A stretch of DNA of 64,000 nucleotides. It comes from Mixta hanseatica. GTDB lineage: Bacteria; Pseudomonadota; Gammaproteobacteria; Enterobacterales; Enterobacteriaceae. Both the position numbers and the translations under genes were made by a program. The notes under the pieces were generated by a model. The model was given only the letters and a program-made list of their open reading frames with translations. It searched no databases and was not told the DNA's origin. Of the stretch, positions 11,010 through 21,906 are shown in pieces. How positions within the stretch are numbered: position 1 is the first letter of the stretch; every line of letters begins with the position of its first letter. The stretch is taken from assembly GCF_023517775.1 (NCBI RefSeq), contig NZ_CP082904.1, forward strand, positions 4,092,001 through 4,156,000. The letters are read 5' to 3'.

Positions 11010-11252
11010 TTGGCATCATTTGGGGCAATTCACTGCTAAAACGGTAAATTGCTCCTGCAAAATTTCAACTTTGCCGATAAGAATAACTTATCCCACTCCG
11101 CCCTTATGAAATTTCTTAAATTACCGGCAGTTACCCGCATGATGCGGCACGTTTTACGCAATTGACGAATGGTCAGTTACATGGCTAGATAAAAGGCGGC
11201 GTTATGCCCGCAAGGGTAAAAATTAAAAGACAAGAAGGGTGTCAGGGGTCAT

Positions 11253-13904
11253 ATGAACGAACAATATTCCGCAATGCGAAGTAATGTCAGTATGCTCGGC
11301 AAACTGCTCGGGGATACGATTAAGGATGCGCTGGGAGAAAACATCCTTGATCGGGTGGAAACCATCCGCAAACTCTCCAAGTCATCCCGCGCGGGAAATG
11401 ACACTCATCGTCAGGAGCTGTTAACCACTTTACAGAATCTCTCCAATGACGAGTTATTACCGGTAGCACGCGCTTTCAGCCAGTTCCTCAACCTGACCAA
11501 CGTGGCTGAACAATACCAGACCATTTCACCGAATGATGAAGGCGCTAACCATCCGGAACTGATGAAAAAAGCGTTCGAGCGTCTGAAGCAGCAGCCTGAC
11601 CTGAACGAGACGGATATCCGTGAAGCGATTGAATCGCTTTCGCTGGAATTGGTCCTCACCGCCCATCCTACCGAAATTACACGCCGTACCCTGATTCATA
11701 AGCTGGTTGAGGTAAATACCTGTTTAAAACAGCTCGATCATAATGATATTTCTGACTATGACCGCAACCAGATTATGCGCCGCCTGCGTCAGCTGGTCGC
11801 GCAGGCATGGCATACCGATGAAATCCGTAAATATCGCCCTTCTCCTGTCGATGAAGCTAAATGGGGCTTTGCGGTGGTGGAAAACAGCCTGTGGGATGGC
11901 GTACCCAATTTTCTGCGCGAGCTGAATGAACAGGTCGAAGAAACCTTTGGTTATACCTTGCCGGTGGACTTTGTGCCGGTGCAGTTTACCTCATGGATGG
12001 GCGGCGACCGCGACGGCAACCCCAACGTCACCGCCAGCATCACCCATCATGTTCTGCAACTGAGCCGCTGGAAAGCCGCCGACCTTTTCCTGCGCGATAT
12101 CGGCGTGCTGATATCCGAACTGTCGATGTCGGAATGTACCGACGAACTGCGCAAACTGTGTGGCGATCCGCAGGCACTGGAACCCTACCGCGAAATTTTA
12201 AAACGTCTGCGTACGCAGCTGATGACCACTCAGGCTTACCTGGAACGCCGTCTGAAAGGCGACCGCCTGCCGCGCCCCGAAGGGCTGCTGATTTCCAACG
12301 ATCAGCTGTGGGAGCCGCTGTACGCCTGCTATCAATCGCTACAGGCGTGCGGCATGGGCATTATCGCCAACGGGCAACTGCTTGATACGCTGCGCCGGGT
12401 AAAATGCTTTGGCGTCCCGCTGGTACGTATCGATCTGCGTCAGGAAAGCACGCGTCATACCGAAGCGCTGGCGGAAGTCACGCGTTACCTTGGCCTGGGG
12501 GATTACGAAAGCTGGTCCGAAGCGGATAAGCAGGCGTTCCTGATCCGTGAACTGAATTCAAAACGTCCGCTACTGCCGCGTCAGTGGGAGCCGAGCGATG
12601 AGACGCGCGAAGTGCTGGATACCTGTCGCGTAGCGGCGGAAGCGCCGCGGGGTTCAATTGCCGCCTATGTCATTTCTATGGCGAAAACGCCTTCCGACGT
12701 GCTGGCGGTTCATCTGCTGCTGAAAGAGGCAGGCATTCCCTTTGCGCTGCCGGTAGCGCCGCTGTTTGAAACGCTGGACGATCTGAATAACGCCAATGAT
12801 GTGATGTCGCAGCTGCTTAGCATCGACTGGTACCGCGGCTTTATTCAGGGCAAGCAGATGGTCATGATCGGCTATTCCGACTCGGCTAAAGATGCTGGCG
12901 TAATGGCCGCTTCCTGGGCGCAATACCAGGCGCAGGACGCGCTGATTAAAACCTGCGAAAAAGCGGGTATCGCCCTGACGCTGTTTCATGGCCGCGGCGG
13001 CACCATTGGACGCGGCGGCGCACCGGCGCAGGCGGCACTGCTTTCCCAGCCGCCCGGCAGCCTGAAGGGCGGCCTGCGCGTAACCGAACAGGGTGAAATG
13101 ATCCGCTTTAAATACGGTCTGCCGGAAGTTGCCGTAGCCAGCCTGTCGCTCTATACCAGCGCCATTCTTGAAGCTAACCTGTTGCCGCCGCCGGAGCCGA
13201 AAAGCGAATGGCGCGACATTATGAATCAGCTCTCGGAAACCTCTTGCGCCATCTATCGCGGTTACGTACGCGAAAATCCGGATTTTGTGCCCTATTTCCG
13301 ATCTGCCACGCCGGAGCTGGAATTAGGCAAACTGCCGCTGGGCTCGCGTCCCGCCAAACGTCGCCCTACCGGTGGGGTGGAATCCCTGCGCGCGATTCCG
13401 TGGATTTTCGCCTGGACACAAAACCGATTAATGCTGCCCGCCTGGCTGGGCGCGGGCGCCGCGCTACAGCAGGCGATGGATGAAGGGCATCAGGATCAGT
13501 TGGAAGCGATGTGCCACGACTGGCCTTTCTTCTCTACCCGTCTCGGCATGCTGGAAATGGTATTCTCGAAGGCCGACCTGTGGCTGGCGGAATATTACGA
13601 TCAGCGTCTGGTAGATCCTTCCCTGTGGCCGCTGGGCCAACAGCTGCGCGATCGGCTGGAGGCGGATATTAAAGCGGTACTCACCATCGCCAATGATGCC
13701 CATCTAATGGCCGATGAGCCCTGGATCGCGGAATCTATCGCCCTGCGCAATGTTTATACTGACCCGCTTAATGTGTTGCAGGCGGAACTGCTGCACCGTT
13801 CGCGTGCGCAGGAAGCGAAAGGAGAAGAGCCAGATCCCTGTGTTGAGCAGGCGCTAATGGTTACCATTGCGGGCGTGGCGGCAGGTATGCGTAACACCGG
13901 TTAA
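11253..13904 (+). CDS. ppc: Phosphoenolpyruvate carboxylase
   Basis: An 883-residue enzyme making oxaloacetate from phosphoenolpyruvate and bicarbonate. The length equals that of E. coli Ppc. The two signature regions are present: [12 protein letters not shown] near residue 135-146 with the catalytic His, and [12 protein letters not shown] near 578-589. It ends MRNTG, the usual C-terminus that helps form the aspartate inhibitor site. The ATG follows AGGGG by four bases. The argE-ppc order is the same as in E. coli. Confidence 0.97.
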   Translation: MNEQYSAMRSNVSMLGKLLGDTIKDALGENILDRVETIRKLSKSSRAGNDTHRQELLTTLQNLSNDELLPVARAFSQFLNLTNVAEQYQTISPNDEGANHPELMKKAFERLKQQPDLNETDIREAIESLSLELVLTAHPTEITRRTLIHKLVEVNTCLKQLDHNDISDYDRNQIMRRLRQLVAQAWHTDEIRKYRPSPVDEAKWGFAVVENSLWDGVPNFLRELNEQVEETFGYTLPVDFVPVQFTSWMGGDRDGNPNVTASITHHVLQLSRWKAADLFLRDIGVLISELSMSECTDELRKLCGDPQALEPYREILKRLRTQLMTTQAYLERRLKGDRLPRPEGLLISNDQLWEPLYACYQSLQACGMGIIANGQLLDTLRRVKCFGVPLVRIDLRQESTRHTEALAEVTRYLGLGDYESWSEADKQAFLIRELNSKRPLLPRQWEPSDETREVLDTCRVAAEAPRGSIAAYVISMAKTPSDVLAVHLLLKEAGIPFALPVAPLFETLDDLNNANDVMSQLLSIDWYRGFIQGKQMVMIGYSDSAKDAGVMAASWAQYQAQDALIKTCEKAGIALTLFHGRGGTIGRGGAPAQAALLSQPPGSLKGGLRVTEQGEMIRFKYGLPEVAVASLSLYTSAILEANLLPPPEPKSEWRDIMNQLSETSCAIYRGYVRENPDFVPYFRSATPELELGKLPLGSRPAKRRPTGGVESLRAIPWIFAWTQNRLMLPAWLGAGAALQQAMDEGHQDQLEAMCHDWPFFSTRLGMLEMVFSKADLWLAEYYDQRLVDPSLWPLGQQLRDRLEADIKAVLTIANDAHLMADEPWIAESIALRNVYTDPLNVLQAELLHRSRAQEAKGEEPDPCVEQALMVTIAGVAAGMRNTG

Positions 13905-13911
13905 CGGCGAC

Positions 13912-13941
13912 AAAAAAAGGCGCATCTCCTGAAGATGCGCC
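13912..13941 (-). terminator. Terminator of metF (and end of ppc)
   Basis: Stem GGCGCATCT/AGATGCGCC (13919-13927 with 13933-13941) and, read on the minus strand, a run of seven T follows at 13918-13912. It lies between the converging ppc and metF and best serves metF; on the plus strand only CTCTT follows. Confidence 0.85.
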
Positions 13942-13967
13942 CTCTTAAACTTTCGTTTCGTAATTAA

Positions 13968-15353
<1,386 letters not shown>

Positions 15354-17054
15354 ATGCCCATATCTGCAACAACATTTATCAAATTTATATTTCAAAATCA
15401 TAAAAAAGCCTTATGGTGTATTGCGCTGTTCTCCGCCATTATTAACCTGCTGGTATTAACCCCGTCTGTTTATATGTTACAGGTTTATGATCGCGTGCTA
15501 CCATCACGTAATGAGATAACGCTGGTGATGTTAAGCATTATTGTTATTGGAGTGTTCGGCATTATTGCGCTGCTGGAATATTGTCGCAGTATGATTGCCA
15601 TTTATATCAGTAAAAAAGTTGATCGCGAACTCAGCAACGCCGTCTATCAGGCCGCTTTTTACGCTAATCTTGGCCACCAAAAAAAGGACGCGGCGAATTA
15701 CCTGAATGATGTCACCACGGTACGTCAGTTTTTTACCGGTAATGCTATCTTTGCTTTTATTGATGCGCCCTGGTTTCCCTTTTTTATTCTAATGATCTTC
15801 CTTTTTAATCCCTGGCTCGGCGCCTTTGCGCTTTTCGGCGCGGGGCTATTAATTATACTGGCTATCGTTAACCAGAGAATAACGCAGAAGCCGTTGGCCG
15901 AGGCGGGTAAAACCGCGCACCAGTCAGCTAATATCGCCGGGGCAAATTTACGTTATGCCAGCACTATCGAGGCAATGGGCATGCTGCCTGATTTTCAGCA
16001 GCGCTGGTGGAAGCTGCACAAAAAGTTTATCCAATTGCAGCAGCAGGCCAGTGAATATAATGGCAGCGTTACCGCTGTAACCCGCTTTGTGCGCATGTCT
16101 CTGCAGTCTCTGATTCTGGGTCTCGGCGGCTGGCTGGCTATCCGTGGCCAACTAACACCCGGCATGATGATTGCGGGTTCGATATTGCTGGGACGCGCTC
16201 TGGCACCAATTGAGCAACTGATTACCGCCTGGAAGCAGTGGGGCAATACGCAAAGCGCTCTGCTCAGGCTGGAGCAGTTGCTTACTGAATATCCTCCTCA
16301 GCCGGAAAAAATGGCCTTGCCTGCGCCAAAAGGCGCGATCTCGGTAGAAAAAGCGTCTCTTTACGCTGAGCAGGATGAGCAAAGCGCCATTCTCAGCCAA
16401 ATCGACTTTCAGCTTGAGCCCGGCGATATCCTCGGCGTGATTGGCTCCAGCGCATCAGGTAAAAGTACCCTGGCCCGGCTGCTGGTCGGCATACAGCCCG
16501 CAAGCAGCGGCATCATTCGCTTCGACGGCGCTGATATTAATTACTGGAACAGAGCGCAACTGGGACCCGCCATCGGCTACCTTTCGCAGGAGGTGGAAAT
16601 TTTTGCCGGCACTATTGCTGAAAATATCGCCCGCTTTGCCGAAGTCGATGCCGATCGTGTCATTGAAGCGGCCAAAAATGCCGGTGTGCATGAAATGATC
16701 CTGCGTTTGCCGGCCGGCTATGACACACCCGTTGGCAACGGCGGCATCGGTTTATCGGGCGGCCAGAAACAGCGTGTTGCGCTTGCCCGTGCGCTTTATG
16801 GCTCGCCTAAACTGCTGGTGCTTGATGAGCCTGATGCCAGTCTGGACGATCCCGGACTGATTGCGCTGGCGCAAGCGCTGGCCACCATGCAAAAGAAAAA
16901 AGCGACCATCGTACTGATTACCCACCGCATGCAGTTGCTGGCGCTGACCAGTAAAGTGCTGGTCATGCACGCCGGACAGGTACAACATTTTGGCGATACC
17001 CGTAGCGTGTTAAATAAATTAATGAAGCAGCCGGAAATAAAGCGCCCTGAATAA
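15354..17054 (+). CDS. Type I secretion ABC transporter (PrtD/LipB family)
   Basis: A 566-residue inner membrane exporter with an N-terminal permease of about six membrane segments (residues 20-300) and a C-terminal ATPase: Walker A GSSASGKST near 364-372, signature LSGGQKQRVALARA near 468, Walker B LLVLDEP and the switch His in LITHRM. It is the PrtD, HasD and LipB type that lacks the C39-like N-terminal domain, used for proteases and lipases with C-terminal RTX signals. It heads an operon with a membrane fusion protein and a TolC homologue, followed by two RTX lipases, its likely substrates. The gene looks intact. Confidence 0.93.
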   Translation: MPISATTFIKFIFQNHKKALWCIALFSAIINLLVLTPSVYMLQVYDRVLPSRNEITLVMLSIIVIGVFGIIALLEYCRSMIAIYISKKVDRELSNAVYQAAFYANLGHQKKDAANYLNDVTTVRQFFTGNAIFAFIDAPWFPFFILMIFLFNPWLGAFALFGAGLLIILAIVNQRITQKPLAEAGKTAHQSANIAGANLRYASTIEAMGMLPDFQQRWWKLHKKFIQLQQQASEYNGSVTAVTRFVRMSLQSLILGLGGWLAIRGQLTPGMMIAGSILLGRALAPIEQLITAWKQWGNTQSALLRLEQLLTEYPPQPEKMALPAPKGAISVEKASLYAEQDEQSAILSQIDFQLEPGDILGVIGSSASGKSTLARLLVGIQPASSGIIRFDGADINYWNRAQLGPAIGYLSQEVEIFAGTIAENIARFAEVDADRVIEAAKNAGVHEMILRLPAGYDTPVGNGGIGLSGGQKQRVALARALYGSPKLLVLDEPDASLDDPGLIALAQALATMQKKKATIVLITHRMQLLALTSKVLVMHAGQVQHFGDTRSVLNKLMKQPEIKRPE

Positions 17055-17099
17055 ACGCAGGCATCTCAAATTATTCAGCTAAAGGATTAGCCTTTACCT

Positions 17100-18443
17100 A
17101 TGGAAAAGAAAATTCCCCACAGCGGACTACCCTCGCCCGCCGATAAGCAACACGTCGCGCAAAAAAGCGAGCGTTATTTTCAACGTCTGGGCGTGCTTAC
17201 TATTGTTATCGGCGTATTCGGCTTTTTGACCTGGGCGGCGCTCGCGCCGCTGGACAAAGGTGTTACCGCATCAGGCACGGTGATGGTTAACGGCAATCGT
17301 AAAACAGTGCAGTCGCCTGGCAACGGCATCGTGGCAAACGTTCTGGTCAGAGAGGGCGATATTGTCCAGGCGGGCGTGCCGCTGGTGGAATTAAGCCCAA
17401 CCCAGGCCCGCGCGCGTTACGAGCAGTTCCGCGATAAATACCTGACCGCGCTGGCTACTCACGCCAGGTTAAAAGCGGAGCAGGCGGGCGTTAGCCGGCC
17501 CGTATTTCCCGATCTGTTACGTGATGAGGCCTGGCGCGTGCAGGGCGAATCGCTGATGACATTGCAGCAGGCTCTGCTTACTGCGCGCGTGCAGGCGTTG
17601 GCCAGTGAAATCAACAGTAACCGCCATAATCTGGCAGGACTGCAGTATCAAATACAAAGTATGGAGAGATCGCTGGCCTTAAAGCACAAACTCAATCATA
17701 GCCTGCGTCAACAGCTTAACGATATGCGCGCGCTGGCAAATGAAAACGTCCTGCCGCGTAACCGCTACCGGGAACTGGAGCGACAGCAGCATGACGTCCA
17801 AAGCCAAATCGAAGAGTTGAGCGGGCAAATTAATATCAACCAAGAGAAACGGCAGGAAAGCGAACAGCGTATCAAACAGATCGAGGCGGAATACTATAAA
17901 GACGTAAATAGCCAGCTGGCCAAAACCAGAATGGAAATAGACGATTTTGAAAAGAATATGCAAATCGCTCGCTACGATTTAGATAACACCCATATCACTG
18001 CCCCGGTTTCCGGCACCGTTATGGCGCTTAACGTACTCACGCCGGGCAGTGTACTTTCTGCTGGCGAAGCGCTGATGGATATAGTGCCGCGCGATACGCC
18101 GCTGGTTATTAAGGCGCAGGTCAGCGCGACGTTAATCGATAAAGTGTATCCACAGCTGACGGTAAATATGATGTTTATTGCGCTGAACCAAAATAAAACG
18201 CCGGTTATACCCGGTTACGTCACGCAGGTATCGCCCGACAGGCTGGAAGATCAAAAAAGCGGTGAAAGCTATTACGAAATTCAGGTTGCCGTCACGGATG
18301 AAGGCAGACAGCTGCTGAAAAACGCAGATATCCGCCCAGGGATGCCGGTAAGCGTGTTGATTAAAACTGGATCGCGTTCGCTGTTGAGCTATCTGTTTAA
18401 ACCGGTTCTGGATCGTGCCCAAACCGCATTCACGGAGGAATAA
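17100..18443 (+). CDS. Type I secretion membrane fusion protein (HlyD/PrtE/LipC family)
   Basis: A 447-residue periplasmic adaptor. One membrane segment is at about residues 30-50 after a short cytoplasmic tail (VLTIVIGVFGFLTWAAL); then come a biotinyl-lipoyl-like half (GNGIVANVLVREGD), long coiled coils at about 150-290, and a second barrel half (APVSGTVMALNVLTPGSV) with the family's C-terminal IRPGMPVSVLIKTG. It links the ABC transporter to the outer-membrane channel. It starts 45 bases after the transporter stop and ends two bases before the TolC homologue, so cotranscription and tight coupling are expected. Confidence 0.93.
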   Translation: MEKKIPHSGLPSPADKQHVAQKSERYFQRLGVLTIVIGVFGFLTWAALAPLDKGVTASGTVMVNGNRKTVQSPGNGIVANVLVREGDIVQAGVPLVELSPTQARARYEQFRDKYLTALATHARLKAEQAGVSRPVFPDLLRDEAWRVQGESLMTLQQALLTARVQALASEINSNRHNLAGLQYQIQSMERSLALKHKLNHSLRQQLNDMRALANENVLPRNRYRELERQQHDVQSQIEELSGQININQEKRQESEQRIKQIEAEYYKDVNSQLAKTRMEIDDFEKNMQIARYDLDNTHITAPVSGTVMALNVLTPGSVLSAGEALMDIVPRDTPLVIKAQVSATLIDKVYPQLTVNMMFIALNQNKTPVIPGYVTQVSPDRLEDQKSGESYYEIQVAVTDEGRQLLKNADIRPGMPVSVLIKTGSRSLLSYLFKPVLDRAQTAFTEE

Positions 18444-18445
18444 AC

Positions 18446-19810
18446 ATGCGGCATAAGATTATGGCTTCGCTATTCTGCTCTTCGCTGCTGTGCCTGCCGG
18501 CATACGCGGTAGGTATTTGGGATGTTTATCTGCTCGCGCAGCAAAAAGATCCGGTATTGCAGTCGGCATGGCAGGAAAAACTGGCGGGACAGGAGGATGA
18601 AAAGCTGGGCCAGGCGGGTTTGCTGCCTTCACTTTCGCTGACCTGGCAGAGCGGCTTAAAAAACTGGCAAACCAGCCAGTCACGCCAAAGCAAAGGATTG
18701 TTTAGCCGCGAAACCCATATGGTTACCACTCATCGGCAATATCAATCGCAAAGCGGCACCCTGAGGCTGACGCAGCCGTTGTTCGATTATAGCGCCTGGG
18801 CGCGTTATCAGATGGGCATTGCGCAAAGTCTGATGGCGGATGCGAACTGGCGCGCAAAATTTTCTGAACTCGCCGTCAGGGTGGTTAATAGTTATCTGGA
18901 CCTGATGACCGCGCAGGATAAAGTGACGCTGGTTAATGAACAGCTGGCGGCCTGGCGTCAGCAGCTCACACACAACCAACGGATGCTGCGCACCGGCGAA
19001 GGCACCATTACCGAGGTGGCGGAAACCGAATCTCAGCTGGCGTTATCGGAAACCGAACAGATCGCGGCGCTGGATGAGCAAGCTCATGCCCGGCGCATGC
19101 TGGAAAGCCTGACGGGACAGCGCATCACCTCCCTCTCTCAGCTGGATAAACTCACGGCAGGAGCTTTCAAGCCCGTCGAGCTGGTGCCGACGCGCTTCGA
19201 GCAATGGCAGCAGATGGCGCTGCGGGACAACGCCGAGCTGGCCGCTTCCCAACAGCAGATACAGGTCAACCATTATCAAACTGAACAGCAACGCGCCGCT
19301 TTTTTTCCACAGATACAGCTATATGCTTCCCATGGGTTGAACAAATCCTCTACCGACAGCACTATCGATCAACGCTCTGAAACCAGCAGCATCGGCATTC
19401 AGCTAAATTATTCTGTTTATAGCGGTGGATACAGCAGCGCGGCGGTGAGACAGGCCAGCGCTTTATATAACAAAAGCAAATATGATTTAGAAAGCAATAC
19501 CTGGAACACGCTGAATAATCTGCATAGCGCCTTTAATCAATGCCGCAGTGCGGAATAGCGGTTGGCGGCCTACGAAAAAGCGGTTCAGAGCGCCGTATTG
19601 CAGGTTAAGACCATACGACAGGGTATTATCGCCGGGCAACGTTCTAATCTCGACTTGCTTAACGCCGAGCGTCAACGCTACAAGGCACGCCTTGAACTGA
19701 GCGAAGAAAAATATCGCTATATTCGTGCCTGGATAACATTGCTCTATCATTCCGGCCAGCTTAACCCGGCTAAAATACACGAAATATCCCAATACTTCAT
19801 TGCCGCCTGA
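18446..19810 (+). pseudogene. TolC-family outer membrane protein of the type I system, interrupted by an in-frame amber codon
   Basis: A TolC/PrtF/LipD homologue with signal peptide (MASLFCSSLLCLPAYA) and two coiled-coil repeats. The first 370 codons end at TAG 19556-19558. The same frame continues without a break for 83 more codons with family-like sequence (LAAYEKAVQSA, SNLDLLNAERQ) to the stop at 19810. Restored, the protein would have 454 residues, normal for the family; the local context (SAE-stop-RLAAYEKAV) suggests an original CAG Gln. It begins two bases after the fusion protein. As read, the second repeat is truncated and the channel is probably non-functional, unless the codon is suppressed or a sequencing error. 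Confidence 0.85.
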
Positions 19811-19909
19811 TAGCAAGAATAACCCAAATGATACTCACTTAAGGAGGAAAAAAACCGAGCACTGCATTTAATTACCGCTAATTTAATTCTATTTTTATAA
19901 GGGATATTT

Positions 19910-21651
19910 ATGAGTATATTTTCATACCGGGACTTTGACGAAAAAACATTAATGGAAGACACACTGGTAATGTTGAAATATATCAACGAAACCTGCGGCG
20001 GCGTCGAATCCGGTTTTCAACAGGCTGCGGAAGAAAGCGGCTGGAAAGTCCTCAACGGCAATGATATCGGCTTCTCCGGTCTTTCCGGCTCGCATGATGA
20101 ATTTTACGGCGAAGTGCTGGCGCTGCTTACCTCGCAGGTCAATATTATGGGGAAATATGATGAGGGCGGTAAGCTGACCGGCGTCGGGATTTATTTCTGG
20201 GGTACCGGCGCCGCTGCCGATGACGAGTTCGGCTGGTTGCATATGATAGGCGACGGCCTGGCTGATATTGCTGTCGCCCTGGGCGAATCGGGCATTTCTA
20301 ACGGCTATATCCTCACTGCCTTTGACAACCTGCTGACCCGCGTAGCGGAATTTGCTCAGGAAAACGGCCTGACCGGACGCGATGTGCTGATTTCCGGCCA
20401 TAGTATGGGCGGCATGGGCGTCAACAGCATGGCGTCCGCCTCCAGCCAGGGCGCCTGGGGCGGCTTTTACGAGGACTCCGCCTACATCGCCACCGCTTCG
20501 CCGACACAAAACCAGCTGGATGATAAAGTTTTGAATCTGGGGCTGGAAAACGATCCGGTTTATCGTGTTCTGGAAGGGGATAACATCACTAATGATACGC
20601 TCATTGCGCATGACAAACCGCTGGACACCTGCGCCAATAATCTGGTGGCTTTCAATGATTTTTATACCAGTAACCCTTTGCTCTCTTTATTAAACATAGC
20701 AAGCTGGGCCAACGGTCACGGTATGGATTGGTATATTAACGCCTTTGAGAAGCTGCTGAATTCCGCTTTCTATGAAATGACCAACCTGAACTCCACTATT
20801 ATTACGGCGCAACTTTCCGATGAAATGCGGGAAACCACCTGGGTAGAAGATCTGAACTACAACGCGCTTGCCCATACCGGCCCCACCTTTATCCTCGGCA
20901 GCGATAAGGCGGATCTGATTGCCGGCGGCAGGGGTATTGACTACCTGGAAGGGTTCGGCGGCGACGATATCTTCCGCGACGCGGGCGGTTTTAACATCAT
21001 CAGGGGCGGTGAAGGTCAGGATCAGTTCGATCTGCAGGGCGAGATCAGTAAAACCTCTATCGCCAGGCGGGCGGCATTACCTTTATTAAAGGAGCCGACG
21101 GCGGCATCACGCTGCTGCAGGATGTAGAAACTATCAAGGAGACTTACTTTAGCTGGTTTGAATTTAAAGATATCACCTATTCCGTGACCAGCAACGGGCT
21201 GGAAGTAGACGGCAAAGTCGCGCTGGGCTACGCCAATGCCGTACATGCTGATGCCACCGGCAACAGCGAAATCTTCGCCCCGGAGAACGGCGGCTTTTAT
21301 CACAATGCCACCAGCTGGCTGTTCAGCTATGCGGGCGACGCCGTGATGCACGGCTCTCACAGCGATGACGTGTTTGTCAGCGGCATCGGCGATGATGTCA
21401 TGTACGCCAACGGCGGTCAGGATATTTTCCTGTTCGCCAGCGAGCACTTCGGCGATAACACCATCTATCAGTTTGGTCATGACGATAAGCTGGCGATCCT
21501 GGGCAATAAAACCATCAATGCCAACGGCAATTACCTGGATTATCTGTCGGAATGCGATGAGGGTTTGCTGTTCACCTGCGGCGACAGCACTATTACGCTG
21601 GTGGGTTTAACGCTTGATCAGGTGCATGAAAGCCAGTTCGTGCTGGCATAA
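19910..21651 (+). pseudogene. RTX lipase (family I.3), first copy, broken by a one-base deletion
   Basis: Homologue of Serratia LipA and Pseudomonas I.3 lipases/polyurethanases, which hydrolyse triglycerides outside the cell after type I secretion. Catalytic elements are present: Ser165 in GHSMGG, the Asp in ENDPVYR, and a His candidate in WANGHGMDW. RTX repeats follow (SDKADLIAGG, GGDDIFR). The open frame ends at 21127, but compared with the second copy one C is missing around 21061-21064 (CGCCAGG against CGCCCAGG); the C-terminal RTX and secretion-signal part continues in another frame to 21651. The intact catalytic domain would lack the export signal. AAGGG precedes ATG 19910. Confidence 0.85.
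20817..21651 (+). repeat. Direct repeat, first copy (lipase 3' region)
   Basis: The 3' part of the first lipase is repeated at 22823-23658, offset by 2006 bases before the deletion and 2007 after it. The final 471 bases (21181-21651 against 23188-23658) differ at only three positions that I could find, whereas the region around 21125-21180 and the whole 5' halves are clearly diverged. Confidence 0.9.
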
Positions 21652-21906
21652 ATATAAATCCGTTTCAACAGTAAAAGGTTTTATTCTACCCACGGGAACC
21701 CTCTGCCGCGGTTAGCTATTTTTTTGCTTTTTTTGCTGAATGCCTGATAAAGGGTCGTCAAATAACCCTCCTTTAATCGCCAGGATACATCAGCCATTTT
21801 TTATTTTTATTACCCGGAGGAAGCCATCTTTAAACCAATAAAAAGCGAATAACAATATCAGCCATAAATAACATGCATTCATTAAACTTTAGAAAAGGAT
21901 ATTCAA

